A DNA stretch of 64,000 nt from JAFGBM01 sp964610155 (GTDB lineage Bacteria; Actinomycetota; Actinomycetes; Actinomycetales; Demequinaceae), in the NCBI GenBank assembly GCA_964610155.1, contig CAZSUY010000004.1, positions 1-64,000 on the forward strand, in the 5' to 3' direction. Made by a program: the position numbers and the translations under genes. Below the pieces are notes generated by a model, which was given only the letters and a program-made list of their open reading frames with translations, searched no databases and had not been told where the DNA came from. This document shows positions 25,430 to 34,122 of the stretch, one piece after another. Every line of letters begins with the position of its first letter. Position 1 is the stretch's first letter.

Positions 25430-26958
25430 GCCGCAGTCCCAAGCCCGGGGACGCCACGCGTCCTGAGGACCATCGCCTGCGCCACCTCGTCCGGACCCGG
25501 CGAGGAATGCCCCGCCATGTCGGAAAGGGTCCAGGCCACCCGAAGCGCCCGGTCGACGCCCCTGGCGCTCAACGCGCCGCGGTCGAGCGCCCGAAAGAGG
25601 GAGGCAAGCGACCCCCGCGACGTCCGCTCCCTGAGCCACGTCGCCGAAGCCTCCGCATTCGTGCCCCACCCCAGCCCGCGATATCGCTCCCGCGCGGCAG
25701 CCCTCGCCGCCGCGACTCGAGGAGCGACGGTCGCGCTCGACTCCCCAACCTCATCCATTCCCCGCCGGACAGGGCGAACATCGACCTGGATGTCCACCCG
25801 GTCGAGCAGGGGCCCAGAAAGCCTCCCGAAGTACCTCCTCCTCGCCATCGGCGTGCACGAGCACCGCTCCCCAGTCCCGGAGAAGTGCCCGCATGGGCAG
25901 GGATTAGCCGCAAGGACCAACTGGAATCGGGCGGGATATCGGGCCGCCCCCGCGGAGCGATGGAGGATCACCTCCCCCTTCTCCAGCGGCTGACGAAGGG
26001 TCTCAATCACGTAGGGCGGAAACTCGGGGGCTTCGTCCAGGAAGAGGACGCCCCCGTGGGCACGGGAGATCGCCCCCGGCCTGGCGAAGTGGCTCCCACC
26101 CCCGACGATCGCCGCGGCCGATGCGGAGTGGTGGGGAGCCTCAAACGGCGGGCGCCTCAGTAGCCCGGCAACCGGATCGAACGTGCCGGCGACGGAGTGA
26201 ATGGACGTGGCCGTGACCGCCTCATCCGGCGTGAGATCGGGGAGTATCCCGGGTAGCCGCGCCGCGAGCATCGTCTTTCCGGACCCCGGTGGCCCGACCA
26301 TGAGGAGATGGTGGCCCCCGGCGGCGGCAATCTCGAGCGCCCACCTCGCTTCGTCCTGGCCCCGCACATCGGAGAGGTCAGGAACCGTCACCTGGGGTCG
26401 TTGCCGGGGCACCAGTGCGATCGGTTCTGCGGTCGAGGGTCGTGCCTGCTCGTTTCCATACCATCCCGCGAGCTCGGCGAGGCTGCCCACCCCGACGACC
26501 TCTCCCCCAGGGACGAGCCTGGCCTCTGACAGATTGGCGAGCGGAACGACTACCCTGTGGACCCCTGCTGCAACAGCGGCGACGACGGCTGGGAGGATCC
26601 CCCGGATTGGACGCACCCTCCCATCGAGCCCGAGTTCACCCAGGTGGACCGACCGCGCCGCCTCCTTGCCGTCGATGAGCCCGGCGGCCGCCAGGACCGC
26701 GATGGAGATGGCGACGTCGGTGACCGAGCCCGACTTCGGGAGCGACGCCGGGGAGAGGTTGACGGTGACTCGTCTATTCGGCCAGGGGAGGGACGTGGAC
26801 GTCACAGCCGCTCGGACGCGGTCCTTCGCCTCGTTGAGGGAGGCATCGGGGAGCCCCACGATCGTGAATGCGGGTAGGGACGCGGCGAGGTGCGCCTCGA
26901 CATCAATGACGTACCCATCGAGGCCGGCAAGGGTAACGGACCTGGTCCTCCCGATCAC
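25426..26958 (-). CDS. comM: Mg-chelatase-like AAA+ ATPase ComM
   Basis: ComM is a hexameric helicase that promotes branch migration during natural transformation. The GTG at 26958 overlaps the yraN stop and gives 510 residues, the family length. The N-terminal ChlI-like domain begins GRTRSVTLAGLDGYVIDVE. The AAA+ part has Walker A GPPGSGKTMLAARL near 220 and Walker B GGVLFLDEAPEF. The Cys-rich insertion NPCPCGHFSGTGERCSC and the C-terminal domain follow. It is coupled to yraN upstream and dprA downstream. Confidence 0.95.
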   Translation of the reverse strand: MIGRTRSVTLAGLDGYVIDVEAHLAASLPAFTIVGLPDASLNEAKDRVRAAVTSTSLPWPNRRVTVNLSPASLPKSGSVTDVAISIAVLAAAGLIDGKEAARSVHLGELGLDGRVRPIRGILPAVVAAVAAGVHRVVVPLANLSEARLVPGGEVVGVGSLAELAGWYGNEQARPSTAEPIALVPRQRPQVTVPDLSDVRGQDEARWALEIAAAGGHHLLMVGPPGSGKTMLAARLPGILPDLTPDEAVTATSIHSVAGTFDPVAGLLRRPPFEAPHHSASAAAIVGGGSHFARPGAISRAHGGVLFLDEAPEFPPYVIETLRQPLEKGEVILHRSAGAARYPARFQLVLAANPCPCGHFSGTGERCSCTPMARRRYFGRLSGPLLDRVDIQVDVRPVRRGMDEVGESSATVAPRVAAARAAARERYRGLGWGTNAEASATWLRERTSRGSLASLFRALDRGALSARGVDRALRVAWTLSDMAGHSSPGPDEVAQAMVLRTRGVPGLGTAA

Positions 26959-27308
26959 TGGACCCCCTTCAGGTGCTCGATCGCAGCGACCCCGGAGCGG
27001 ATCTCCACCGAGACAACGTCCACCCTCACCCCGGAGAACCGGCGCTCCTGGCTGGAAAGCCATGCGGCCGCCAGCCGCCTAAGCCTTGAGACCTTGGCCC
27101 GGGTGACGGCCTCCGCCGGCGACCCAAAGGTCCTGCTCCGGCGCGTCTTGACCTCCACGATGACGGCCTCGCCCCCGTCGACGGCCACGATGTCGATTTC
27201 TCCGCCTGAACACCTCCAGTTTCGTGCGAGGATCTCCCACCCGAGGTCGGTGAGCACTCGCGCCGCCACTTCCTCTCCGTGACGGCCCACTTCCTCCTTC
27301 GTGGCCAT
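26955..27308 (-). CDS. yraN: YraN/UPF0102-family nuclease-fold protein
   Basis: This 117-residue protein has the restriction-endonuclease-like motif E-I-D-I-V-A-V-D followed by IVEVKTRRS, the usual D-ExK pattern of the UPF0102 family. Its exact function is not established. I choose the ATG at 27308 (MATKEEVGRHGEE), behind a purine-rich GGAAGTGGGA; the frame extends further up without family similarity. It sits between rnhB and comM, as in most actinobacteria. Confidence 0.92.
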   Translation of the reverse strand: MATKEEVGRHGEEVAARVLTDLGWEILARNWRCSGGEIDIVAVDGGEAVIVEVKTRRSRTFGSPAEAVTRAKVSRLRRLAAAWLSSQERRFSGVRVDVVSVEIRSGVAAIEHLKGVQ

Positions 27309-27392
27309 TCCCACTTCCCTACCTCCCCCCGCAGGATCCAGGGTGTTGGGACGCACGCGGCGGTGTACGGAGGGAGAGGAGAGGCGCTCCGC

Positions 27393-28094
27393 CTAGTGGC
27401 GGCCCTGGGGACATCGGTCGACGAAAGCCTCCGGCGTCCGCAGGCTAGGGAGCTTCCACGAGGTCCGATGCCAGGGCGTCGGTCCCAGAAGGGCCAACGC
27501 CTCGAGGTGGCCGGGAGTCCCATACCCCTTGTTCCGAATCCACCCGTATTCGGGATGCCTGCCGTGGCCCTCGACCATGACCTCATCCCGCTCGACCTTG
27601 GCCAGGACGCTGGCGGCCGCGATCGAGACGCACGTGGCGTCCCCCTTGACGATGGTCGTGACGGGTGGGACACAAGGCGCCGATGCAGAGGAGTCGAAGA
27701 GGTCGGACGGCGGAGGCGTCAACCAGTCGTGGTGACCGTCAAGAAGGAGAACGTCGACGTCAACGCCCGCATCGGCAAGGGTGTCCAGCGCCCGCCATCC
27801 GGCAAGCCTCAAAGCCCCGACGATTCCGCGCTCGTCCACCTCCGAGCTGCTAGCCGACCCGATCGCCCTGGCCAACCCGAACCCTGCGAGGGCCGCGGCG
27901 ATCGATTGACGCCTTGAGGGGGTGAGGTCCTTGGAGTCCGCCAGGCCCGCCGGCCACGCCGCACACGGCCCGACGGCCACCACGCCAACCGAAACCGGCC
28001 CGGCCAGCGCTCCCCTTCCGACCTCGTCCATGCCCGCGACCACCCGCGCTCCGGCTCCCCAGAGCGTCGCCTCAACCGAGAGCGAGACCCCCAT
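27393..28094 (-). CDS. rnhB: Ribonuclease HII
   Basis: RNase HII removes ribonucleotides and RNA from RNA-DNA hybrids. The four acidic residues are in AGMDEVGRGALAGPV (D and E near 21), LLLDGHHDW and AKVERDEVM. ADSKDLTPSRR is also conserved. The ATG at 28094, two bases after the lepB stop, gives 233 residues. The longer frame into lepB was not used. An 84-base gap separates it from yraN. Confidence 0.95.
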   Translation of the reverse strand: MGVSLSVEATLWGAGARVVAGMDEVGRGALAGPVSVGVVAVGPCAAWPAGLADSKDLTPSRRQSIAAALAGFGLARAIGSASSSEVDERGIVGALRLAGWRALDTLADAGVDVDVLLLDGHHDWLTPPPSDLFDSSASAPCVPPVTTIVKGDATCVSIAAASVLAKVERDEVMVEGHGRHPEYGWIRNKGYGTPGHLEALALLGPTPWHRTSWKLPSLRTPEAFVDRCPQGRH

Positions 28095-28096
28095 GG

Positions 28097-28813
28097 CTAG
28101 CTCGCCGCGGCCTGTTCCCCAGCGAGCGGATTGCCGATGCCGCCCCAATGATCGAGCGGCCACACGGTGACGAATGCCGACCCCACGATGTTCCGGATGG
28201 GTATGGACCCACCACCCGGGTCTCCCGTGTGGAATCGAGAGTCGGCGCTATTTGGCCGATTGTCTCCCATAACCCACACGTATCCCTCCGGCACGGTCGT
28301 GGACCACGGTATTGATGCACCCCCCGCACACGGCGACTCCCCCTCCCCGAGGTACGGCTCCACGATCTGCTCACCATTGACGATGACCTGTCCATCCCGC
28401 GTACGACACTCGACCGTGTCGCCCGGCAGCCCGATGACCCTCTTGACCAGGTGCTCGCCGGAGTCGTCCGGCATCAACCCGACGAAAGTCAGGACATCGC
28501 CCAGCCAATTGGATTCCTGGATGACGGAAGGCTGGGCTCCGAGCCAATCGCCCGGGTCCCGGAACACCACGACGTCACCGTTCCGCAGATCCATGGGACC
28601 CGGTCGCCATTTCGTCACTAGAATGCGATCGCCTACATCGAGGGTTGGTTCCATGGACGACGACGGTATCCAGAAGGACTGGAAGAAGAAGAGTTTGATG
28701 AGGAAGGAGAGGAAGAGCGCGCTGACGATGACGATGCCGATTTCCTTGAGCCACCCGAGGACCATCCTTAGGAAGGAGGAAGGGGTGTCCTTCACGTGCT
28801 TGGGCTTCGGCAT
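28097..28813 (-). CDS. lepB: Signal peptidase I
   Basis: LepB removes signal peptides from exported proteins at the outer face of the membrane. The 238-residue protein has one N-terminal membrane segment (about 24-45). The nucleophile serine is in SSSMEPTLDVGDRI near 53, the general-base lysine in VKRVIGLPGD near 123, and the late MGDNRPNSADSR is typical. It lies 29 bases after rplS and just before rnhB. It would process the RHS and DNRLRE proteins and other Sec substrates. Confidence 0.96.
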   Translation of the reverse strand: MPKPKHVKDTPSSFLRMVLGWLKEIGIVIVSALFLSFLIKLFFFQSFWIPSSSMEPTLDVGDRILVTKWRPGPMDLRNGDVVVFRDPGDWLGAQPSVIQESNWLGDVLTFVGLMPDDSGEHLVKRVIGLPGDTVECRTRDGQVIVNGEQIVEPYLGEGESPCAGGASIPWSTTVPEGYVWVMGDNRPNSADSRFHTGDPGGGSIPIRNIVGSAFVTVWPLDHWGGIGNPLAGEQAAAS

Positions 28814-28842
28814 GGCGGCCGCTCGAGTCCCTGAACCACAGA

Positions 28843-29190
28843 CTAGTTGTCGCGCTTTTCGCGGATACGGGCCGCCTTGCCGCGGAGGTCGCGGAGGTAG
28901 TACAACTTCGCGCGCCTGACGTCTCCCTTACGCTCGATTTCGATCTTGTCGATAGTCGGCGAGTGAAGGGGGAAGGTGCGCTCGACCCCGGTGCCAAACG
29001 AAATCTTTCTCACCGTGAAGGTCTCGCCGATACCGGCTCCCTTGCGGGCGATGACAATACCCTCGAAAACCTGGATACGGGATCGGTTTCCCTCGACGAC
29101 CTTGACGTGCACCTTGACGTTGTCTCCGGCACGGAAGGCCGGGATGTCGCTCTTGAGTTGACCCTTGGCCACCTCTTCTAGCTTGCCCAT
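28843..29190 (-). CDS. rplS: 50S ribosomal protein L19
   Basis: L19 lies at the 30S-50S interface. The ATG at 29190, behind a GAGGAGAGAACG site, gives 115 residues. Signatures are FRAGDNVKVHVKVVEG near 18-35 and GVERTFPLHSPTIDKIEI near 72-90, with the basic end KAARIREKRDN. The frame remains open upstream to 29307 without L19 character. The 210-base gap to trmD contains an imperfect hairpin at 29272-29298 of unclear role. Confidence 0.97.
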   Translation of the reverse strand: MGKLEEVAKGQLKSDIPAFRAGDNVKVHVKVVEGNRSRIQVFEGIVIARKGAGIGETFTVRKISFGTGVERTFPLHSPTIDKIEIERKGDVRRAKLYYLRDLRGKAARIREKRDN

Positions 29191-29400
29191 CGTTCTCTCC
29201 TCGTACCCGCCACAGGTCTGGCACGGTATCTGCCCCTTCGGGCCGCGTGTTGTTCGCGTGATTCGCCCGGTGCGCCCTCCCCTGTGGCGGAGGTGCGCGG
29301 CTCTCACGCCGACGCACTATTGTGTCACATGGGAGGGCTGCCCCAGGCTAGGTGGCCCCTTCGGCTTGACGACGGGTCCTGCAACCCGGTGACGAATCCG

Positions 29401-30081
29401 CTAGCTGAGAAGATCGGGACGGCGTTCACGGGTTAGGCGCTCGCTCTCCGTGCGGCGCCACTTGGCAATCTCTGCGTGATTTCCTCCGACGAGCACGGGG
29501 GGGACATCGAGGCCCCGCCACGAGGCTGGCCTGGTGTAGCTCGGATACTCCAGGAGCCCATCGGAATGCGATTCCTCGGTGAGGCTTTCGGGGTTTCCGA
29601 CGAATCCGGGAAGGAGTCGTGTCACCGCCTCGATCATCGCGAGAGCCGCCACCTCTCCTCCGTTGAGAACGTAGTCGCCTAGGGACACCTCGCTCACCTT
29701 GAAACCCACCGCCGCGTAGTGTTCCGCCACACGAGCATCGATACCCTCGTACCGCCCGCAGGCGAACACGAGGTGTGGCTCGCTGGCCCACTCCTCCGCC
29801 ATCGCCTGCGTGAAGGGGAGCCCCGCAGGCGTCGGGAAGATGAGACGCGCGCCTGACTCAAGGAGCTCGTCGAGTGAGCGGCCCCAAACCTCCGGTTTCA
29901 TGACCATGCCCGCACCCCCGCCAAACGGGGCATCGTCGACGGCGTGATGAACGTCCTCGGTCCAGGAGCGCAGGTCGTAGACCCCCACCTCGACGAGGCC
30001 AGTGACGCGGGCCTTCCCCAGGAGCGACACCTCGAGCGCATCAAAATAGGAGGGGAAGATCGTCACAACGTCAATCCGCAT
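29401..30081 (-). CDS. trmD: tRNA (guanine-N1)-methyltransferase
   Basis: TrmD makes m1G37 in tRNA, preventing frameshifting. The trefoil-knot SAM site is visible in CGRYEGIDARVAEHY and SLGDYVLNGGE, and GGGAGMVMKPEVW is near 55. The ATG at 30081 (MRIDVVTIFPSYF) gives 226 residues and overlaps the end of rimM by 11 bases. The order rpsP, khpA, rimM, trmD is the standard ribosome-maturation operon. Confidence 0.97.
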   Translation of the reverse strand: MRIDVVTIFPSYFDALEVSLLGKARVTGLVEVGVYDLRSWTEDVHHAVDDAPFGGGAGMVMKPEVWGRSLDELLESGARLIFPTPAGLPFTQAMAEEWASEPHLVFACGRYEGIDARVAEHYAAVGFKVSEVSLGDYVLNGGEVAALAMIEAVTRLLPGFVGNPESLTEESHSDGLLEYPSYTRPASWRGLDVPPVLVGGNHAEIAKWRRTESERLTRERRPDLLS

Positions 30082-30592
30082 CGTCCGCCTCCTCGCCACT
30101 GAGCAACCCGTATGGGGGATCCACGACGATTCTCCCCCCACTCACATCGACGACGGGGACAAACGCGGCGGCGAAGGGGATCCGGCACTCCTCGCCGGAG
30201 GCCTCGCGGATGACGAGCAGGTCCTGGGCAGGCATGCTTTCGAGAGAGATGATCGTGCCGACCATGCTGCCGTCGGGCCGCTCCGCCTTCAGTCCGACGA
30301 GTTCGTGAGGGTACCAGGCATCCTCCTCGTCGGAGGCCTCCTCCTCGATGACGAGCAGGACGCCACGCAGGTCTTCTGCTGCAGTGCGATCGGTAGCCTC
30401 CGCGAAGTGTGCATACCAGCGGCCAGCCTGTTCTCTGGTACCGGTCACGGTGAGGGGGCCCGCCGAGGAGGGATTCGTCTGAAGCACCGCACCCACCACG
30501 AGTCGCTCCCCGGGTGCATCCGTGCGCAGTTCGAGGCTGACCTCACCGCCAAGGCCGTGGGGACGGCCGATGCGGGCGACGATCAGTTCCAC
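30071..30592 (-). CDS. rimM: Ribosome maturation factor RimM
   Basis: RimM helps assemble the 30S head around S19. The 173-residue product has the N-terminal RimM barrel (VARIGRPHGLGGEVSLELRTD) and the PRC-barrel (WYPHELVGLKAERPDG, VPVVDVSGGRIVVDPPYGLL). I start it at the GTG at 30592, four bases after GGAGG; a TTG twelve bases earlier contains the ribosome site itself and is less likely. The end overlaps trmD. Confidence 0.94.
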   Translation of the reverse strand: MELIVARIGRPHGLGGEVSLELRTDAPGERLVVGAVLQTNPSSAGPLTVTGTREQAGRWYAHFAEATDRTAAEDLRGVLLVIEEEASDEEDAWYPHELVGLKAERPDGSMVGTIISLESMPAQDLLVIREASGEECRIPFAAAFVPVVDVSGGRIVVDPPYGLLSGEEADDAD

Positions 30593-30628
30593 GAGTCCTC
30601 CCAAGAGGGACGGCGCAAATGGGGGTGC

Positions 30629-30865
30629 CTATCGCGGGGCGACATCCACGAAGTTGACGTGAACATCATCACTGGAAATCGCGTCGATGACGGTCCGAAT
30701 CGCGTTAGCCGTGCGACCACGCCTCCCGATAACCCTGGGAAGGTCATCCGGATGCACAACAACGTTGAAGGCCAATCCGCGTCGCCCCGAGCTTTCAGTG
30801 ATGCGCACGTCTTCCGGGTTCCGGGTGATCGACCGGATGAGGTACTCCAAGGCCTCGTTTACCAC
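30629..30865 (-). CDS. khpA: KH-domain RNA-binding protein KhpA
   Basis: This 78-residue protein is a single KH domain with the GxxG loop in PRVIGRRGRTANAIR. KhpA proteins bind RNA, often with KhpB, and affect cell-wall synthesis and RNA stability in Gram-positive bacteria. The GTG start at 30865 lies six bases after the rpsP stop. The location between rpsP and rimM matches Rv2908c. Confidence 0.93.
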   Translation of the reverse strand: MVNEALEYLIRSITRNPEDVRITESSGRRGLAFNVVVHPDDLPRVIGRRGRTANAIRTVIDAISSDDVHVNFVDVAPR

Positions 30866-30871
30866 GGGAGG

Positions 30872-31507
30872 CTAACCCTCGACCTTCGCCTCGTCGATGA
30901 TGCCCTCGACCTTGTCTCCGGCATCCGACGGATCTCCCTCGGAAATCTCAACGTCGATCTCGGTGCCCTCATCCGCGGGAACCTCGTGCGACTCATCGGC
31001 GACCGCCTCCTCTGCGGGGGCACCGGGCGTAACGGCCTCTGAGGCAACGGCCTCTGTGGCCTCCTCCTTCGCTGATTCCTCAGCGGCCTTCGCCTTCGCT
31101 GATTCCTCAGCGGCCTTCGCCCGCGCTGCCTTCTCGCGTTCGGCCGCCTTCGCCGCCTTCGCGCGCTCGCCGGCCTTCGCGGCCTCCTTGATTCTCTCTT
31201 CAGGGGACGCTTTTGCCACCTGTGGCTTCACCGTGTTCACGGCGCCCTTCTCGCCCTTGAACTTCTGCCAGTCACCCGTCAGTTTCAGTAGGGCAACCAA
31301 CTGCTCTGAGGGCTGGGCTCCAACACCGAGCCAGTACAGGACCCGGGCGGAGTCGATCTCAATAACCGAAGGTTCCTCGGTGGGGTGGTACTTCCCGATC
31401 TCTTCGATCGCTCGGCCGTCTCGCTTGGTGTGCGAGTCCATGACGACGACGCGATAGTACGGGGCATGCTTCTTGCCGAAGCGCTTGAGTCGAATCTTGA
31501 CGGCCAT
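30872..31507 (-). CDS. rpsP: 30S ribosomal protein S16 with a long charged C-terminal tail
   Basis: S16 binds the 5' domain of 16S rRNA. The core (about 1-85) shows MAVKIRLKRFGKKHAPYYRV and the GKYHPTEEPSVIEID region. Residues about 90-211 form a tail: first Lys/Ala/Glu-rich and helical, then strongly acidic. A 27-base tandem repeat at 31071-31124 encodes part of it. The total of 211 residues is more than twice the usual length. The ATG at 31507 heads the khpA/rimM/trmD operon. Confidence 0.96.
   Translation of the reverse strand: MAVKIRLKRFGKKHAPYYRVVVMDSHTKRDGRAIEEIGKYHPTEEPSVIEIDSARVLYWLGVGAQPSEQLVALLKLTGDWQKFKGEKGAVNTVKPQVAKASPEERIKEAAKAGERAKAAKAAEREKAARAKAAEESAKAKAAEESAKEEATEAVASEAVTPGAPAEEAVADESHEVPADEGTEIDVEISEGDPSDAGDKVEGIIDEAKVEG
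31071..31124 (-). repeat. 27-base tandem repeat, two copies, in the rpsP tail
   Basis: Units starting at 31071 and 31098 are identical except for their last three bases and encode repeated AKAAEESAK-like residues in frame. Confidence 0.85.
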
Positions 31508-31620
31508 GATGCAGGGTCTCCTAATATTCGGTATGAGCCAGCCCGTGTGTCCCAATAGACCGGGCCGACAAGACGAATAGCGGACGCGGGTGCGAACGCT
31601 GGCGAGCCATTGTGTCAGAC

Positions 31621-31650
31621 GGGGAGCCTCCCCGGCAAACGGGACTCCCC
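31621..31650 (-). terminator. Possible hairpin between the lipoprotein gene and rpsP
   Basis: GGGGAG at 31621-31626 pairs with CTCCCC at 31645-31650, and CCCG at 31631-31634 pairs with CGGG at 31640-31643 inside it, leaving a four-base bulge. It lies just downstream of the lipoprotein stop on the minus strand and upstream of rpsP. There is no T-tract, so terminator function is only possible. Confidence 0.35.
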
Positions 31651-31664
31651 GCCTGTGCCAACCC

Positions 31665-32285
31665 CTACGGGACGAACTGGACCGCGAAGGACGTCACCAC
31701 TCCCCCATTGACGGCGAGCCACACAATGGGCGGATTTCCCACAGGCATGGTGCCACCGGGATCAGCGATTACCTGGGCGACTGTGTGGGTCACCCACGAG
31801 GAGGTGTCGGAGATGTTCAGGACGTCCGCCTTGAGCGCGAACGCGTCGCCCGCGACGGAGACAAGCCGGACCGTGGTCGCGTCGTTCGTGATGTAGTAGT
31901 CGTTGTTGACCTCGTCGCCACGCGCCGCCGCCGTCGCGAGGGCACCGCTCCCGGTCCACCAGCACTCCATGTCGAAGGCAATCTGAGTCGTCGACCACGA
32001 GGTTACTTGCCCGAACCATATCCCGTCGGGCAGGCCCGAGCCAGGCGCACAGCCTGAGCCCTGAGGCACCGTCTGGGGACTGAGGCTCCACGTCTCGTCG
32101 AGCGTGTAGAAATGTCCGGTGACCACCGGGGTCGGGGTTGCGATGGGGGTCGCGACGGGCGAGGCCGTCGAGCTTGGGCCCGAGGTTATCGTATAGGTGA
32201 TATTGGGCGTCCCACCCCCACCGCAAGCAGTCAGGCCCGCCGCAAGGGCGATCGCGGCCAGGGCGGCTGGGTACTTGAATCTCAT
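31665..32285 (-). CDS. Putative lipoprotein of unknown function
   Basis: The ATG at 32285 begins a lipoprotein signal (MRFKYPAALAAIALAAGLTAC) with lipobox LTAC and modified Cys21, followed by GGGG. A Ser/Thr/Pro linker (about 30-55) leads to a beta-rich domain with three cysteines later (GSGCAPGSG, MECWWTGSG). I recognise no family. It is 206 residues long and sits alone between ffh and rpsP, a place where related genomes also carry variable genes. It is likely anchored to the outer face of the membrane. Confidence 0.75.
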   Translation of the reverse strand: MRFKYPAALAAIALAAGLTACGGGGTPNITYTITSGPSSTASPVATPIATPTPVVTGHFYTLDETWSLSPQTVPQGSGCAPGSGLPDGIWFGQVTSWSTTQIAFDMECWWTGSGALATAAARGDEVNNDYYITNDATTVRLVSVAGDAFALKADVLNISDTSSWVTHTVAQVIADPGGTMPVGNPPIVWLAVNGGVVTSFAVQFVP

Positions 32286-32421
32286 GAAGTGTCCTCTCCG
32301 GAAAGTGTCACGCTTCGATGCGATGGCATTTCGATACGATGGCATTCTGCCTCCCACGCCTCCGACGCTAGCACCGCCGAGCCACCCAAGCACGGGCAAC
32401 ACGGCCCCCCTCCGCTCGACA

Positions 32422-34023
32422 TCACTCGCCGAGTTCCTCCGGTGGCTTCACACCCGGAACCCCTTGCCCGAAGGCACTTCCCGGCGCGCTCGTCGACACC
32501 CCCGATGTCCGTTCGGCCGCCCGTCGTGCGGCGTCGGCCTCCTGCTGCGCCCGAACGGCGGGGTTTCCACTCTTCCCCTTCGACCGCTTGGACTGTTTGC
32601 CCTTGCGGGTGCCTCCATAGCCTGGCCCGAAGCCCGGTCCCCCCATCGCTCCCGGTCCCCCGAACCCGGCCTGGCCCTGGGTTCCCGGAAGGGCAGGCGT
32701 GCCTCCCTTCGCCATCGTCTTCATCATCTTCTGGGCCTCGGTGAAACGCTTGACGAGCGAATTGACGCCAGCGACTGTTGTGCCGGAACCCGCCGCAATC
32801 CTCCCCCGTCGCGACCCGTTGAGGAGAGTCACATCCGCCCTCTCGCTGGGAGTCATCGACTGGATGATGGCCTCTGTACGGGTCAGCTCCTTCTCGTCCA
32901 GGTTCTCGATCGCTTCTCGGGCTTGCCCCATTCCTGGAAGCATCTGAAGCATCTTGCCCATCGAGCCCATCTTCTTGAGCTGCTGCATCTGAGAGAGGAA
33001 GTCGTCGAGGGTGAAACTCTCCCCCTTCGCGACCTTCTTCGCCATCCGCTCGGCCTCGGTCGCGTCAAACGTCTGCTCCGCGCGCTCGATGAGCGTCAGG
33101 ACATCCCCCATATCGAGGATGCGCGAGGCCATGCGGTTCGGATGGAAGACCTCAAAATCGGCGGGCTTCTCACCAGTCGAGGCGAACATGATGGGCAGCC
33201 CGGTCACATGGGCGACGCTCAGGGCGGCCCCGCCTCGCGCGTCGCCGTCGAGCTTGGTAAGGACGACGCCGGTGGTGTCTACTCCTTCGTGGAAGGCCCG
33301 GGCCGTGGTGACGGCGTCCTGGCCGACCATGGCATCGATGACGAAAAGGACCTCCTGAGGCGAGATCGCCTTCCGGATGTCCTGGGCCTGCCTCATCATG
33401 TCGGCGTCGACACCGAGGCGTCCGGCCGTGTCGACGATAAGCACCGAGTGATGCTTTGAAACCGCCTCCTTGACCCCGGCCCTAGCGACCTTGACGGGAT
33501 CGCCCGTCGGCTTCTGGTCCTCGGATGTAACCCCTCGGTGGGGAGCGAAGACGGGCACCCTGACGCGCTCGCCTACGACCTCGAGCTGGGTCACGGCGTT
33601 TGGCCGCTGAAGGTCGGCCGCGACGAGGAGCGGGGTCTCTCCCTTCCCCTTGAGGTGACGGGCCAACTTGGCGGCGAAGGTGGTCTTTCCCGAACCCTGA
33701 AGGCCAGCGAGCATGATGACCGTGGGACCGGTCTTGGCCCTGACGAGAGGCCTAGCCTCCGCCCCGAGCATGGTGACGAGCTCGGCATGAACGATCTTGA
33801 CCACCTGCTGGGCGGGGTTGAGGGCCTCGGAAACCTCCTCCCCAAGGGCCCGTTCACGAATGGCGCCTGTGAAGGCCTTGACGGCGGGGACGGCTACGTC
33901 CGCGTCGAGGAGGGCTCGGCGAATCTCTCGGATGGTCGCGTCGATGTCCGACTCAGAGAGCCGACCCTTGCCGCGTAGGTTCCTGAACGTTGCGGCGAGG
34001 CGGTCGGAGAGGGCCGCGAACAC
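32422..34023 (-). CDS. ffh: Signal recognition particle GTPase Ffh
   Basis: Ffh binds signal peptides and SRP RNA and targets ribosomes to FtsY. The N domain is followed by the G domain with G1 GLQGSGKTTFAAKLA near 105, G3 DTAGRL and G4 LTKLDGDARGGA. The methionine-rich M domain contains MQQLKKMGSMGKMLQMLPGM near 330. A Gly/Met-rich stretch and a basic, then Ala-rich tail (about 440-533) extend the protein. I start it at the GTG at 34023, six bases after AAAGGA, giving 533 residues. Confidence 0.97.
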   Translation of the reverse strand: MFAALSDRLAATFRNLRGKGRLSESDIDATIREIRRALLDADVAVPAVKAFTGAIRERALGEEVSEALNPAQQVVKIVHAELVTMLGAEARPLVRAKTGPTVIMLAGLQGSGKTTFAAKLARHLKGKGETPLLVAADLQRPNAVTQLEVVGERVRVPVFAPHRGVTSEDQKPTGDPVKVARAGVKEAVSKHHSVLIVDTAGRLGVDADMMRQAQDIRKAISPQEVLFVIDAMVGQDAVTTARAFHEGVDTTGVVLTKLDGDARGGAALSVAHVTGLPIMFASTGEKPADFEVFHPNRMASRILDMGDVLTLIERAEQTFDATEAERMAKKVAKGESFTLDDFLSQMQQLKKMGSMGKMLQMLPGMGQAREAIENLDEKELTRTEAIIQSMTPSERADVTLLNGSRRGRIAAGSGTTVAGVNSLVKRFTEAQKMMKTMAKGGTPALPGTQGQAGFGGPGAMGGPGFGPGYGGTRKGKQSKRSKGKSGNPAVRAQQEADAARRAAERTSGVSTSAPGSAFGQGVPGVKPPEELGE

Positions 34024-34122
34024 TGTCCGTCCTTTCGGTTCGGCGCTTTCATCCAACGTCTATGCCCAGCCGGGTACGGCGCCTGTACAACCGCCGCCCG
34101 GAAGGCTTGGCTCCCAGCCTAC

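Noticed and set aside
29272..29298. An imperfect hairpin in the rplS leader as a terminator or L19 autoregulatory site
   Set aside because: The stem has a bulge, no T-tract follows on either strand, and I know no conserved L19 leader of this form.
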